DNA from: Arcuatula senhousia
Taxonomy: Eukaryota; Mollusca; Bivalvia; Mytilida; Mytilidae
Direction of reading: 5' to 3'
Length of the DNA: 64,000 nt
Assembly (NCBI GenBank): GCA_963971305.1
Contig: OZ020311.1
Span: 7,130,001 to 7,194,000 of the forward strand
The notes beneath the pieces were generated by a model. It saw only the letters and a program-made list of their open reading frames with translations, was not told where the DNA came from and ran no database searches. A program made the translations under genes and the position numbers. Positions 22,015 to 33,500 of the stretch are shown in pieces; the first letter of the stretch is position 1; every line of letters begins with the position of its first letter.

Positions 22015-24040
22015 TAGATGATATCTACGGAGGCCGGACTACATGTCACGGACGATTATCATTATGAAAACTGGCGTCAAGTTGCTGTTTTGGGTTACGA
22101 TTTAACCAAAATGAAATATAAGTATATATCAGGGATGGATATTTATTGTTTATACTATATCTTAAAAGATGTTATATTGTATAAATTCATTATTTTCAAA
22201 TCTTTCTATTGGTTTGAACATCATCATATTAGGCCGTTTGTTTTCATTTATAAAACCCATTCTAAAACTTCTATGCTTTCAATTCATGTTAAGATCTCAG
22301 GGGGAGTGGTTGTAACTCCGAGTTTTTCAGGGTACAGCGATGTGTAGTCCAGGTATTTTGTATCCTCCCCATATATGACCACATATACGCCAGCTTAAAA
22401 AAGACACCCATTAAGATATTTTTAAATAATTTTAATTACATAGAATATGCTTGAATTTGGCATATATGTTATTGATGTTCTATTAAATCAAAGTTTGAAT
22501 GGTAAAAGTTACCAAATGAATGTACAGTAAGGGTCACAAGCAGGCAAACCGTGGATGCTGAGTCACTCTTTTTCTCTTGATGAATCTCGGCAGGAGGGCA
22601 TTCCTATACTTTATGGATGGGAGGTGTCGCTGAGATTTAGAAACCCAACCCTTTTTATATATTTTGAATTTGAAAATTAGATACCTTATGTAATATATTT
22701 TTATCGAAAAAAAACATTAATGATTCTTAGAACAAAAGATAAAGATTTATATCATTTATTTATTTATAGCTATTCAAAGATGGCTGAGATAATTAAACTA
22801 GTTTAATCAGTTTTAATTTTCTCAGAAGATGGATAAATGAACATACACTTTTACACATGTATGAATACAATTTCTATTGGAAAAGAAATAAGAATTGCCT
22901 GTCGGGGTTTTCAAATAACTTATTGACCTTATCATATAATTACCAGTGTTTGTTTTCCGACCAAGCCTGAAAAATTGTACCTATTTGGCAGCGACACGTC
23001 ATATATAGGAAGTGGCCTCCCGAGTGATAAATGACATTCATTTATGATTATTGAATCATTTATGATTCAAGTCAGAGTTTGGCTTTAGTGCCATGTGGAG
23101 GTCGTAGAAAGCTTCCCCGTGCTTCAGTTGTATGCTCTTATATATTTTCGAGTACTGGAATATGTGTTGGAAAGACACAGTTTACATATTTCCAAAATTT
23201 GACAACGGTTGGCTATTTCTTTAAAATTTGTTAAATTTATCTGTTTGGTCATTGTTGTAACATTTTTTGGCTTCTGTGTTCGTTTAATCAAATTTAATAT
23301 TCTACCGGTTTTCCAAGTTTTTTACTCCTAGCGTGTCTGATGAAGGTTAATCCAGAAAAGCGCTTCACACGCAGTGAAATTTTGCTTATGTACATTTATC
23401 AAAATCATTTCAATATGTGGATCGTGTTTTTCTGGCACATATTCCATATTCTTTCGTTTTTAGGCAGAGCCTTATAGAGTCATGAGAGTCATATAGCTAT
23501 CTGATTTTCGCGTTTTTTTTTTCCGTCTAGACAGGGTAAATCGGTCAGTCAATATTGCTACCAGAGGATCTATTACAGAACATTAATCGTTTATTGTATT
23601 TTAAATGTTATACGGATTGTCTAAAATAAGAGGTACATATTTATGCCCCAACATAAATGCGATATAAATGTGCACTACATATCGTGTATCAATACTCGTT
23701 GACGTTCACTTAAGCATTGTTGACCTTTGACCTTTGATCAAGTGGGCGGAGCTTAATTGCGGAGGAAACAAACAAAACTGATGTGCTATGTTTCAACAGG
23801 GATGTCCAAATCAGTTTTATTTAATCCCTGGTTTCAAGTTTATGAAACACAGATCGTTCTTTATTTTTAATGCTAATATTTAGCTCTGCCTTTTAACGCT
23901 TTAGCGCTTTGATTAGTATTCACTGTGAAACACATTTTAGAATTAAATGTATCTCTTTAATTTTCAAGAGCTTGGCAGTTTAGATTTTTTTTCATCTTTA
24001 ATTTTTCTGATAAACATATCGGACAATGAAATTCATTTTT
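22015..24040. other. Non-coding stretch with a hammerhead-like motif
   Basis: No gene seen. The one structured item is the hammerhead-like fold at 23331-23372, annotated separately. Confidence 0.4.
23331..23372 (+). ncRNA. Hammerhead-ribozyme-like fold (type I, short stem III)
   Basis: All parts are in order: stem I strand GCGTGT (23331-23336), core CTGATGA (23337-23343), stem II AGG-TTAAT-CCA (two G-C pairs plus an A·A mismatch, 23344-23354), GAA (23355-23357), a loop-less stem III AAGC/GCTT (23358-23365), C17 (23366) and stem I strand ACACGC (23367-23372), six perfect pairs. Such short stem III ribozymes are known from Penelope-like elements and retrozymes, where they act as dimers. The stem II mismatch is a weakness. 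Confidence 0.55.
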
Positions 24041-25457
24041 AACTCACCTGACCCGAAGGGTCAGGTGAGCTATTGCCATCACTTTGCGTCCGTCGTCCGT
24101 CGTCCGTTAGCTTTTTTCAAACATCTTCTTCTCTGAAATTGCTTAGCCAAATGCAGCCAAACTTGATATGGTTGTTCCTTAGGGTATTTTGCAAAAAGTT
24201 TGCCTTGGGATTTTTGATACGGTGACAGATATCAAAATTCTGGCATAGGATTAAAGTGATCAGCACCTCAAGATCTACCTGCCCTGAAATTTTCAAGAAG
24301 ATCCAACAACCAATGTAGGAGTTATTGCCCTTTTTCTGGATTTTTTTCAAAAATTTTGCACTTATTTAGCCCTATATCTTAAAAACTATACAAGATATTT
24401 TAAAAATCCAAATTGCATATGATTAAGCACATTGGAGATCTACATTTCATGTAATTAGGTCAAAGCTGTGGAACCATTTCTTTTAGGAGTTATGGCCCTT
24501 AAAGCGTCGAAATTTACCATTTTTCATTACTTTTTCCCTGAATTTCAAAGATTAACTTGTCTGACACCATACGTTCAACTTCAACCAAACTTTGCACAGT
24601 TGTTTAATAGCATAAATGCTACAAGTTCAGATTTTTGATTCGTCAAAAAATATGGCCGCCATGGCTAAAAATAGAAAATAGGGGTAAATTGCAGTTTTTT
24701 GCTAATAACTCAAAAGTGGTTACAGATATCAAAATTCTGATTGAGACAAAAGTGATCAGCATCTCAAGATCTACCTGCTCTGAAAGTTTCAAGAAGATCC
24801 AACAATTGATGTAGGAGTTATTGCCCTTTTTCTGGATTTTTTTTTCAAAATTTTTCACTTATTTAGCCTTATATCTTGAAAACTATACACGATATTTCAA
24901 AAATTTAAATTGCATATGATCAAGCACATCAAGATCTACATTTCATTTATTTTAGTTCAAAGCTGTAGGGCCATTTCTATTAGGAGTTATTGTCCTTAAA
25001 ACAACAAAATTTACCATTTTTCATTACTTTTTCCCTGAATTTCAAAGATTAACTTGTCTGACACTGTAAGACCAACTGCATCTTAACTTGGCACACTTGT
25101 TTAATAGCTTATATTCTACATTTCTATCGTTCATATTTTTGATTCGTAAAAAAACATGGCTGCCATGGCTAAAAATAGAACATAAGGGCGTAAATTTCAT
25201 TTTTTTGCAAATAACTCAAAAATGGTTTCAGATATCAAAATTGTGCAAAAATCGAAAGTGATCAGCATATAAAAGTACCTGACCTGAAATTTAGGAAAAG
25301 ATCTGACTGCTGATGTGGGAGTTATTGCCCTTTTTTCAATTTTTTCTAAATTTTGCACTTATTAAGCCCAATAACTTGAAAACTAACCAAGATATTTCAG
25401 AAATTTAAATCGCATATGGTCAGGTGAGCGATTCAGGCTCCTGGGAGCCTCTTGTTT
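24041..25457 (-). mobile_element. Family B element, copy B2 (complete, inverted)
   Basis: On the plus strand it opens with the perfect 3' hairpin CTCACCTGACCC-GAA-GGGTCAGGTGAG (24043-24069) and a GTCCGTC microsatellite. Diverged units follow ('agatatcaaaattctg', 'gttattgccc'), and it closes with CAGGTGAGC and the 5' hairpin GGCTCC-TG-GGAGCC (25436-25449) then CTTGTTT. No coding capacity. Confidence 0.8.
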
Positions 25458-26391
25458 AAAAATATTTAGATGTCTTCATTCAGCATTTGTTGCATCATAG
25501 ACCTAATACATTAAATATTCTATATATACAGGTCTATGGTTGCATTTTAAACTTTCAAATGTAATGAATTCATCATTTTCAAAGTCATGTTTTTTCCATA
25601 AGATATCTGACTCACAGTGTATAACCGGACAGTAAGCGATCACGGAAGTTGGTCACTGTCCGGTGGTAAAATCCTAGTTGATTTAATAAAAATGTATGAT
25701 TTTGCCATGAATTTAAGCCCTTATTCAACCGAAACTAAATTTTAAGAAAAATTGAAGCGTACAATTAGTTTACATTGTTATTTATCACTATTTAAATTAT
25801 CAATATATAATGTAGATCATTTTAATTTTCGAAAAAAGTGGTTTAATCATTGATATTTTTGACAATGGAAACTCATTGCAGTGAAAGAAACAACAAATTA
25901 TTAGTGAACCACTTACATTGAAATAGTGCATTGCATCTCCATTTAAAGCTGTTTAAATAGGAAATCCTTTGGTGTCAAATTATTTCACGAAAATGGTTTG
26001 GAATGTTTATAATAATCAGATTTGTAAGAGCACTGCTCACTCCGTCTCTGTCCGACTAATTGCCACTGTACACAATCATTAATTGTTAGAAAGTTATATC
26101 TATCTGTCCGATTAATTGTTGGGTTGAATGTAGCAATAACAAGACAAATATCCTTACAGCCCCGGTATACAGCTACAGCAAAATGATTTTTTTAAAAAAA
26201 ACTGGAACAAATATAAAAGGTAACAGCTTATCCAAACAAAGTATTGCAATAAAATTGCATGAAGATTGAGATTTACTACAAAAGAACTATTTTTGTAATT
26301 TCTCTTAAGTTCAAGCAACTTATCGAATATAAACATGTGATCATTCATCTAAGCTTTGAATTTGTATAAAGTAATTGGAATTTTTGGAAAA

Positions 26392-26930
26392 ATAAAGAAG
26401 GAATATGTCAATAGGACACGGATGTCCCCGCTAGGCCACAAACAGGAAGTTGATGTCTGGCAGACCTGAAAGTTGCTTAGGACATAAAGTTTGTGATACT
26501 GAAACATCCTACTAAGTTTCAAATCATTCTGCGAAAAGCTTGACAGAAATTTTTAAAGTCATGTGCACATATTTTCACACCAGCCTTAGTCCAAAACAAG
26601 AAGTAGATGTCTTACAGGTCTCAAAATCGCTGAGGAGGTACAGTTTGTCATATTAAACCATCCTACCAAGTTTCAAATCATTCTCATTTACGATTCCTGG
26701 GAAAAGCTTGACGAAAATTTTCACATTTGCCTAAGTCCCAAACAGGAAGTAGATGTCGGTCAGGTATGAAAATCACTTAGGACTTACAGTTTGTCATACT
26801 GAACCATCCAACCAAGTTTCAAATCATTCTCATGTACGGTTCTTGAGAAAAGCTTGACGGAAATTCGTACGGACGGACGTACGGACATGAGTAAAACTTA
26901 ATGCCCCCGACATGTCGTCGCGGGGGCATA
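26392..26930 (+). mobile_element. Family E element, copy E1 (nested in the CACAGTG element)
   Basis: 5' hairpin TGTC-aatag-GACA, then ATGTCCCCGC. The core is ~150-bp units with 'caggaagtagatgtc' and 'ccaagtttcaaatcattc' lines. It ends in an acggacgg microsatellite and a 3' hairpin ATGCCCCCG ... CGGGGGCAT (26901-26929). A longer copy is at 48333-49067. Confidence 0.75.
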
Positions 26931-27135
26931 AAAAGGATTATACATGTAGGTAAAATTTCAGATTTGGAAAGTTGGCCTTTCTCTTAAAATCTAGCTGACT
27001 TTTCAAACTTTGCAAATGAAAATATTTATCTAAGGTTTTATATACATGTATATGCCGCATTTTCGTTACAAATAGTTATGATCGACAATCTGTTACTACA
27101 GAATGAAACTTTAACAAGACCAATCGATGTCTGGC

Positions 27136-27983
27136 CCTGCGTCGCACTGAAAATGTTGAACCCTGTACGTTCTAGGCCAAATATGGACAGTCAATATTTT
27201 TTTTACACTGCATCCTATGGTGGACTTACAAAGTATTTTTGTCACATGCCACCCATTATCAAAATAATAAGACAAAAAATAGTTTCTATTTTTCTCCTTT
27301 TGTCCCCTTTACTGCTTAACAGAAAAGGTGAGTCAAGAAAAAAATGTATCCTCCATTTTATATCCCATATATGACAAAAATTAACGTATAAAAAAAAAAT
27401 CTAAATCGGAACATAGATAAAAAGCTGCATTTTTGCCCCTTTTGGGCCCATCATTCCTAAACAAACAAGAAAAGGACACCCCAAATCAGCCGCACCTTTC
27501 CTTTTATTGTAAGTATTAAACATTACTGTAAAGTTTAATAGCATTTGATGTACCGTACTAAAAGTTAATTTGGAAACAAATAAAATATAGTCGCTTTTTT
27601 GGCCCATTTTGCCTTTATTTCTAAACGAAAAAAGAGGGGACACCCAAAATCAACCATGCCTTTTCTTTTATGGTTAGTAATATTACTGTAAAGTTTATAG
27701 CATTTGGTCAACCAGAACAAAAGTTATGGTGGAAACATAAAAAATCACTTTTTGGCCCCTAATTTCGCAACGAAATTATAGAATGACCCCAAAAAGTGAG
27801 GTGCACATTTTCAATATATCTGTAATCACTGTGTTGCAATTTCAAAAAATATCTAGCGTTTCGTTTTTGAGATTCAGATTACACAAGACAGGCACCCCAT
27901 AGCGCGACGGACGGACGGACGGACGGATGGACGGACGGAGTGACCCGACTACTAGACTTGCTTTCGCCTTCGGCGACGCAGGT
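27136..27983 (+). mobile_element. Family I tandem-cored element with a family A-like core
   Basis: 5' motif CCTGCGTCGC (27136-27145); a core similar to family A (gttgaaccctgtacg, then ggcccctaattt-type units); an (ACGG)n microsatellite at 27906-27940; and a 3' hairpin TCGCC-TTC-GGCGA continuing as CGCAGG (27964-27982), so the last arm is the reverse complement of the 5' motif. Confidence 0.65.
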
Positions 27984-30418
27984 AAAATTGCTCAAACCAG
28001 ATGAACTTCAGGTGGCCACACCATTTCAAGTGTGCTGCTCCATGCAAATATATACTAGTATTTGGCTGAAATCTAAGAGGAATTTAGATTTAGTCAGCAC
28101 TGATTGATTAACATGGGCATTGCAATATTCATCTATCTAAGTCTTATAATATTGAGATATGAAGGCATCCAACTAAAACCTAGTGTATACGACCTAAGCA
28201 TGAACTTAATCCAAGGACAAAGTCAAATGGTGAAGGTGTTCTTTTTACAGACACATACCGAATTACACAACGCGGTCAGTTTTAATGGTTTTGGAATGGA
28301 GTAGACTAACGCATGCTAGGTCGATATCGTAAGAGCCTAGAACATTGCTGGATTGGCTTCCCTGTTCGAACGTTTTAAAGTTTAAAGTACTTTACTTCCA
28401 ATATTTATGGTTTGTCTAGCTTTCAATTTGTTTATTTAAACATTGCTGGCGAGCGATTACTCGTTGAACAATGCATATTTACAGCGTTGCCAAATTTCCG
28501 GCTTTTATGCCACTTTGCTTTGATATTTTTCTTGTTGTTAGACGTTTAGAACACAACAAATCTATGAGTTATCCGTTTCATGAGTTTAAAGCTTCATGCG
28601 TTTAAAGTTTAAAATTGTCTTAACTCTAAAGTTCCCACTATCCCAAACATAGTTTGATCTTTAAAAAATCATATTTTTGGTAACACTCTTCGTATTGTGT
28701 TTGGAATTTTTTTAATTTTTTGGTAGAGCTCTGTTACAACGCGTCACAGAACTCCCCTGCTGAGTCTTGGATAGACGAAACGCGCGTAAGACATAGGAAA
28801 ATGTAGTGTCTGAAACTTTGTTGTAATTTTTATTTTTAATGGACTATGTGAATACAATAGAAAATAATGAGATGTGGAATAAGTGTACGCGACACAACCC
28901 ACAACTATAACGGCAATTTACAAAAACCACAATGGAAAACCGCCAGCAGCCTTCAGGCACATGTAATATGTGGCGGGGTTAAACTCGTTTTTTGGGCACA
29001 ACCTTCCCCCTATCAATATTCCAAGACAAAGCACAAAAACTTAACACAATAAAAATCCAATCGATCAAAGTCCAATTCCACTAGAGAGAACATAAGACAA
29101 AAAACAAGAACAAACAAAAGGACGGTAAAGGAACTCTCTATCGAACACTCACTGTTACTGACAGCTAGCTGAGAATCATCAATCGGCTGATGTAAAAAAA
29201 TCAACTAACCAGCAATGATTAACGCATATTAAGGCAGTCCAATAAATTAACGGTGTACGATTTTTAATTGAAGAAAACAGGAAATAAAAAAAATACTGTC
29301 ATTAACCATAGCCAGCATAGTTCCGTTTATAAGGGAGTTTATAGATTCGAGGCTGTTAAAAAACCTTTCGTGATAATCTGCAATCACAGTCGCTAAGGCT
29401 TACCGAATTTCTTAAACCAACTTAAATCATTGTTCAGCTTTTTATTATTATGATTATTAATATGAAAAATGGATTTACCAACAGTTGGCAGCTCCATTAC
29501 GTCCATGATCTAGATCTGAATTGTTTGCACATCTTAACGGGACTTTTACTGTTTTGAGCACGTTGTTCGTTAATGAATACAAGTAAATGAACATTGAATG
29601 ACTCAAATATCTCAGTACACTGGCTGTCCAATGTGATAAGAAAATTTGTTTCATAAGATTCCAGTCAATGGAAAACTCCTTATGAACCATTTTGACATTT
29701 GCATTAATAAGTCATACACAATGCAAGTGACATGCAAAAAGTAGGCCCAGGGTTTTAAATGTACTCATATTTGTTTATCGCCCTTTCTTTTATCATCTTG
29801 TTGAATGGATTTCCATTTTGTTATGAACATTGCTTCATTTATTTTCTTTCGAATCCAACAGTAGAGACTATTTTGAGCTCCCACATTTATTCTATTCATA
29901 AGCCTTTGAATAAGCACCTGTAGAATATAAAAAAGGAATGGGGAATACGTCATGTAATTTGAAATTATAACTTTTTTATTCAAACCCTGAGGATTCAAAA
30001 CAGGCAATTAATCGGACACCCACAAAAAATAAACGACCAATTAATCGGACAGTAAACGATTATGCCAAAACTACAAAACTTGATGTTTTAAACAAAACTG
30101 TTTATTCTATCTTAACTATCATTGTCAATGTAGAGAGTCTATCAACTGCCCTTTGAGATAATAATAAAAATATTAATCAAATCGTTGCAGTTTGTGTGTA
30201 AATTCCAAATATGTGCTAAGCGGTGAAGGAAAAAATGTTCAAACACTGATGATCAATTGAAATTTTTTAACATTTTGAATTGTCAAGAATACAAAAAGAA
30301 ACGTTAAAAGTTCCATAAATGAGCAAAGTATAAATTCAACTTACCTTTGTTCCTAATCGATATTATAGAGTGTTCATACACACTAAAAACCACAAAAATT
30401 TTGGAGAAAAATAACATA
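27984..30418. other. Interior of the CACAGTG element, no gene recognised
   Basis: Short frames only (the longest about 80 aa), none resembling a DDE transposase or RAG1. The segment at 28867-29050 begins with 'gagatgtggaataagtgt', which recurs at 33229 and is therefore part of another dispersed repeat. Confidence 0.4.
28757..28788 (+). ncRNA. Decayed hammerhead-ribozyme core
   Basis: CTGCTGA (core with A6 changed to C), stem II GTCT-TGGAT-AGAC, GAA, and the palindromic stem III ACGC/GCGT followed by A. Stem I does not pair. This resembles the Penelope/retrozyme ribozyme class but should be inactive. Confidence 0.4.
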
Positions 30419-30550
30419 CAACTAGGATTTATCCACCGGACAGTGATCAACTTCCGTGATCGCGTACTGTCCGGTTATACACTGTGTGACTGATAATCAA
30501 CAGCAAGAACAAACACGAGCTATACTTGTTGTAAACAAATTGATTACACT

Positions 30551-30575
30551 GATGATGATGATGATGATGATGATG
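30551..30575 (+). repeat. (GAT)8 microsatellite in the MRPL9 leader
   Basis: Eight GAT units just before the MRPL9 start. In the +1-shifted frame they read as eight consecutive ATG codons. Confidence 0.9.
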
Positions 30576-30593
30576 ATTGTTGTGTCGGGATGA
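30552..30593 (+). promoter_or_regulatory. Upstream ORF overlapping the MRPL9 start as ATGA
   Basis: Thirteen codons (eight Met, then I-V-V-S-G) end at TGA 30591-30593, which overlaps the MRPL9 ATG at 30590-30592. If the transcript starts upstream of 30552, MRPL9 would need reinitiation or leaky scanning. The transcription start is not known from sequence. Confidence 0.5.
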
Positions 30594-30599
30594 CTCGAG
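30590..30599 (+). CDS. MRPL9: MRPL9 coding exon 1 (10 nt)
   Basis: ATG ACT CGA G, donor GAG|GTAAGA. Joins in frame to exon 2. Supported by the strong donor and the open frame only. Confidence 0.6.
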
Positions 30600-33500
30600 G
30601 TAAGATGTAACCCAAAAATACTTCTATTCGACCTTTTGTCCATCTTTTTATGTTCAAACTGTTCGTTTCTTTCCCCTTTATTTTGAATCCCCTGACATTG
30701 AATTGATGATTTTTCATGCTTTTGTGAAGAATGTTATTGGTAAAATATTATCGTATAACTTTTAAGATCATTTTCTAAGGTCATTGAATTGAATGCATCC
30801 TTTACACTTAAAAAATGTCACAATGACCCAATAATGTATGAATTGTACAACCACAGCCACAGGCAATTCTTTCAACTGTTATTGAAAAAAATATATCATA
30901 TAGATCATGTAGGTATACTCTTTCTTATTCTTTATTTACATATTCTTTCATTTTTAATCTTATATAGTGCAATTAAGGTACATATGTTTACATTTGGACA
31001 TCAGCTGACCACTGGTCAATTTTGTGACACCCCCTAAAGCGTGGCAAAGGTTTTTATTGAGAAATTATGAGGAAATATGAATAGGTCTACAACTGATAAA
31101 TAATATTGCCTTTATTTTTCAGAATTTCATTTGAACAAGATGCAGTTTGTAGCAAAAGAAGGTTGTACAGCCTGCGGAAAATTAGCAAAACAGTTAACAA
31201 AATCACTGACATATGTAAACCTTCAACACATTAGGGTAGGAATATATATGTTCCAAACCGTACAGGTATTCAGACCGTACGCGTACGGTCTGGACCGTAC
31301 GAGTATACCTATACGGTCCGACCGTACGCGTACGGTCCGACCGTGCAAGTATACCCGTAAGGTCTAAAACGAGCTGGACCATACAAGTATTCAGACCATA
31401 TAGGTATTTTTCTAAATTTGCATTTATTCATATAATATTCGGAAATACTATTTTATTTTCAACTTAAAAAGTGTTATTACCAGCTCCCAGATTCCTACGG
31501 AAAAAATAGAGAAACTAAAACAAAAACGAAACGAGGAAAGCAAACTTAAAATAACAAGACAAACAAAATAAAACAAAAGTCAGAATTTGTAAATAGCTAA
31601 GATATAGAAAGGTGGTAGGTGAGAGAATTTGGAAATATGATGTTTAATATCCATTTGGTAGAATTTGTTAGTTTTTATTCTCTGCTTTGTTGTTGGATTA
31701 CCCGGAACATAGGGTCCATAAAAATGTAAGACTTCGTGATGATTCTAAAATAAATTATATTCAGTCAAGTAAAGTTTGAGGATGACGACAATATATATAA
31801 CTTATATATTCTTCAAACTTTTCCTTCATAATTTCAAGGACTGTTTTAGTTGTTACAACTGACGTATATAAGTACTCACTTCTATTTCACAACACTAAAT
31901 TGATTTTAAATATTGTGTGAACTCTTTACCAAAAATACACTAGTAAAATATAGTAAAATTAATGCATACTTACAGGATCGAGATATTTTATTGAATATTG
32001 ATCTAGAAAATGCAAGTCAGACGGTGCGCGTACGGTCCGACCGTACAGGTATTTTGAAAATATACTCGTACGGTCCGGACCATACGCGTACGGTCTGAAT
32101 ACGCATACGGTCTGGAACATATATAATACTTGTATATAGAGACTTTAACAGTTTAAATCAGTAGTTAAAGCAGGATTCACTATAGTGTTATAAGACACAA
32201 GGCCTGTTACACTAGATTTATAACTGCCATCTGATATCATATTATTACATGTATATGTACCAGTGGTGTATCTAGAGGGGGCTTGCAGCAGTTGGAACCC
32301 TCCCTTTCCTTTAAATAAATCATAAATAACATGCAAACATCGGGAAAATTTGACCTGGAACTCCCCTTTCTTCTTCAGTTGACAATAAGTTGAACCCCCC
32401 TCTTTTTAAAAAAAAAATGTGGATCATGGAATTTAGGATTTGGGTTTTATCGGAGCTAATCCATGAATTTGAAATATTTTGATAAGATTGTGTTGGAAAA
32501 ATTCTATATGAACAGGATCATGGAGATTCAAAAGTACAATTAGCAGATTTATTATAGCATTGGGCCAATCTCTGTAATTTCAGAAGATGGGAAAATCACT
32601 TGTTTTTGTTCTCTTTATTAGATAGTGTTATGCCCTATATAGATATATATATAAATCATGTTAATCATTTAAAATGATTTGCCATTTTTTTTTCAAATTC
32701 CATACATTTTTTACTTAAGCATGTTAAGTCATTTATTACTTTACATGCAAAACTAAAAATCTAAAAATACAACAAAATGTCTTTTTTGGGAAACTGCAAA
32801 AAATGATTCCTACAAAAACACATCCACAGAAACATGAAGCCTTCAAAATTAGCACTGACCCAGATAGAGCCAGACCAGTAAAAATCCTTTTTGTGCAAGT
32901 GATATTCAGAGGAATTTTGAATTAGAACTAAAAATCAAGGATTCGGGTAAGTGAGTCTCAAATCCTAATGTCTTAGACTAAACATATCTTTATCATTTTT
33001 CGGTAGCAAACCTGTGTCTTTCAACATGAACATTATGTACCAGAGAGAAAGAGGGGAGATAACCCAGACCTGTTGTTAGAGAATTACAATGTTTACAAGA
33101 TGGTTGTCAATGAAAATCAGAAGGCTCGATCAGATATCAAATGTCTGTTGACAGGGATGGTAGATGGTAAGATGTTATTTTGAATTTTAAAAGTTCAAGG
33201 CTTTTTTACATAGATAGATGATAATGAGATGTGGAATAAGTGTACACAACACAACCAACATGATCAAATGGCCATTGAAATGATAGTTGTGAAAATGAGA
33301 TTTCAAAGTGCACAGAAATCTTTTATTCAATAGGGCTCTTTTAAATCACTAAAAAAGAGTGAAACTTATATAACTGTTGTTCTGTTAAAAAATTCAACAG
33401 ATTTTAATTGAGGAACACCAAATTTGTGAATCAGTTTCTCTTTTCTTGTATACAGCAAGTCATGATCATAGACACATACATAGAAAACGGCACATGGCTA

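Larger units (their letters stand above)
25608..30491. mobile_element. 4.9-kb element with CACAGTG-ended 68-bp TIRs and a 5-bp target duplication (Transib/RAG-type candidate)
   Basis: TGACT at 25608-25612 and 30487-30491 flank inverted repeats at 25613-25680 and 30419-30486, matching at 64 of 68 positions. Both ends begin CACAGTG. Each TIR contains its own inverted pair (CCGGACAGT ... ACTGTCCGG). The motif CTGTCCG-A/T-T/C-TAATTG recurs about 435 and 470-490 bp in from both ends, in inverted orientation (26048-26062, 26104-26118; 30005-30017, 30038-30052). CACA-type heptamer ends with a 5-bp duplication are established for Transib and ProtoRAG transposons. No transposase frame survives inside; the interior holds nested elements E1 and I. 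So it is non-autonomous or gutted. Confidence 0.7.

Noticed and set aside
29475..29690. Minus-strand 71-aa frame inside the CACAGTG element as transposase remnant
   Set aside because: No DDE or zinc-binding pattern visible; no support.
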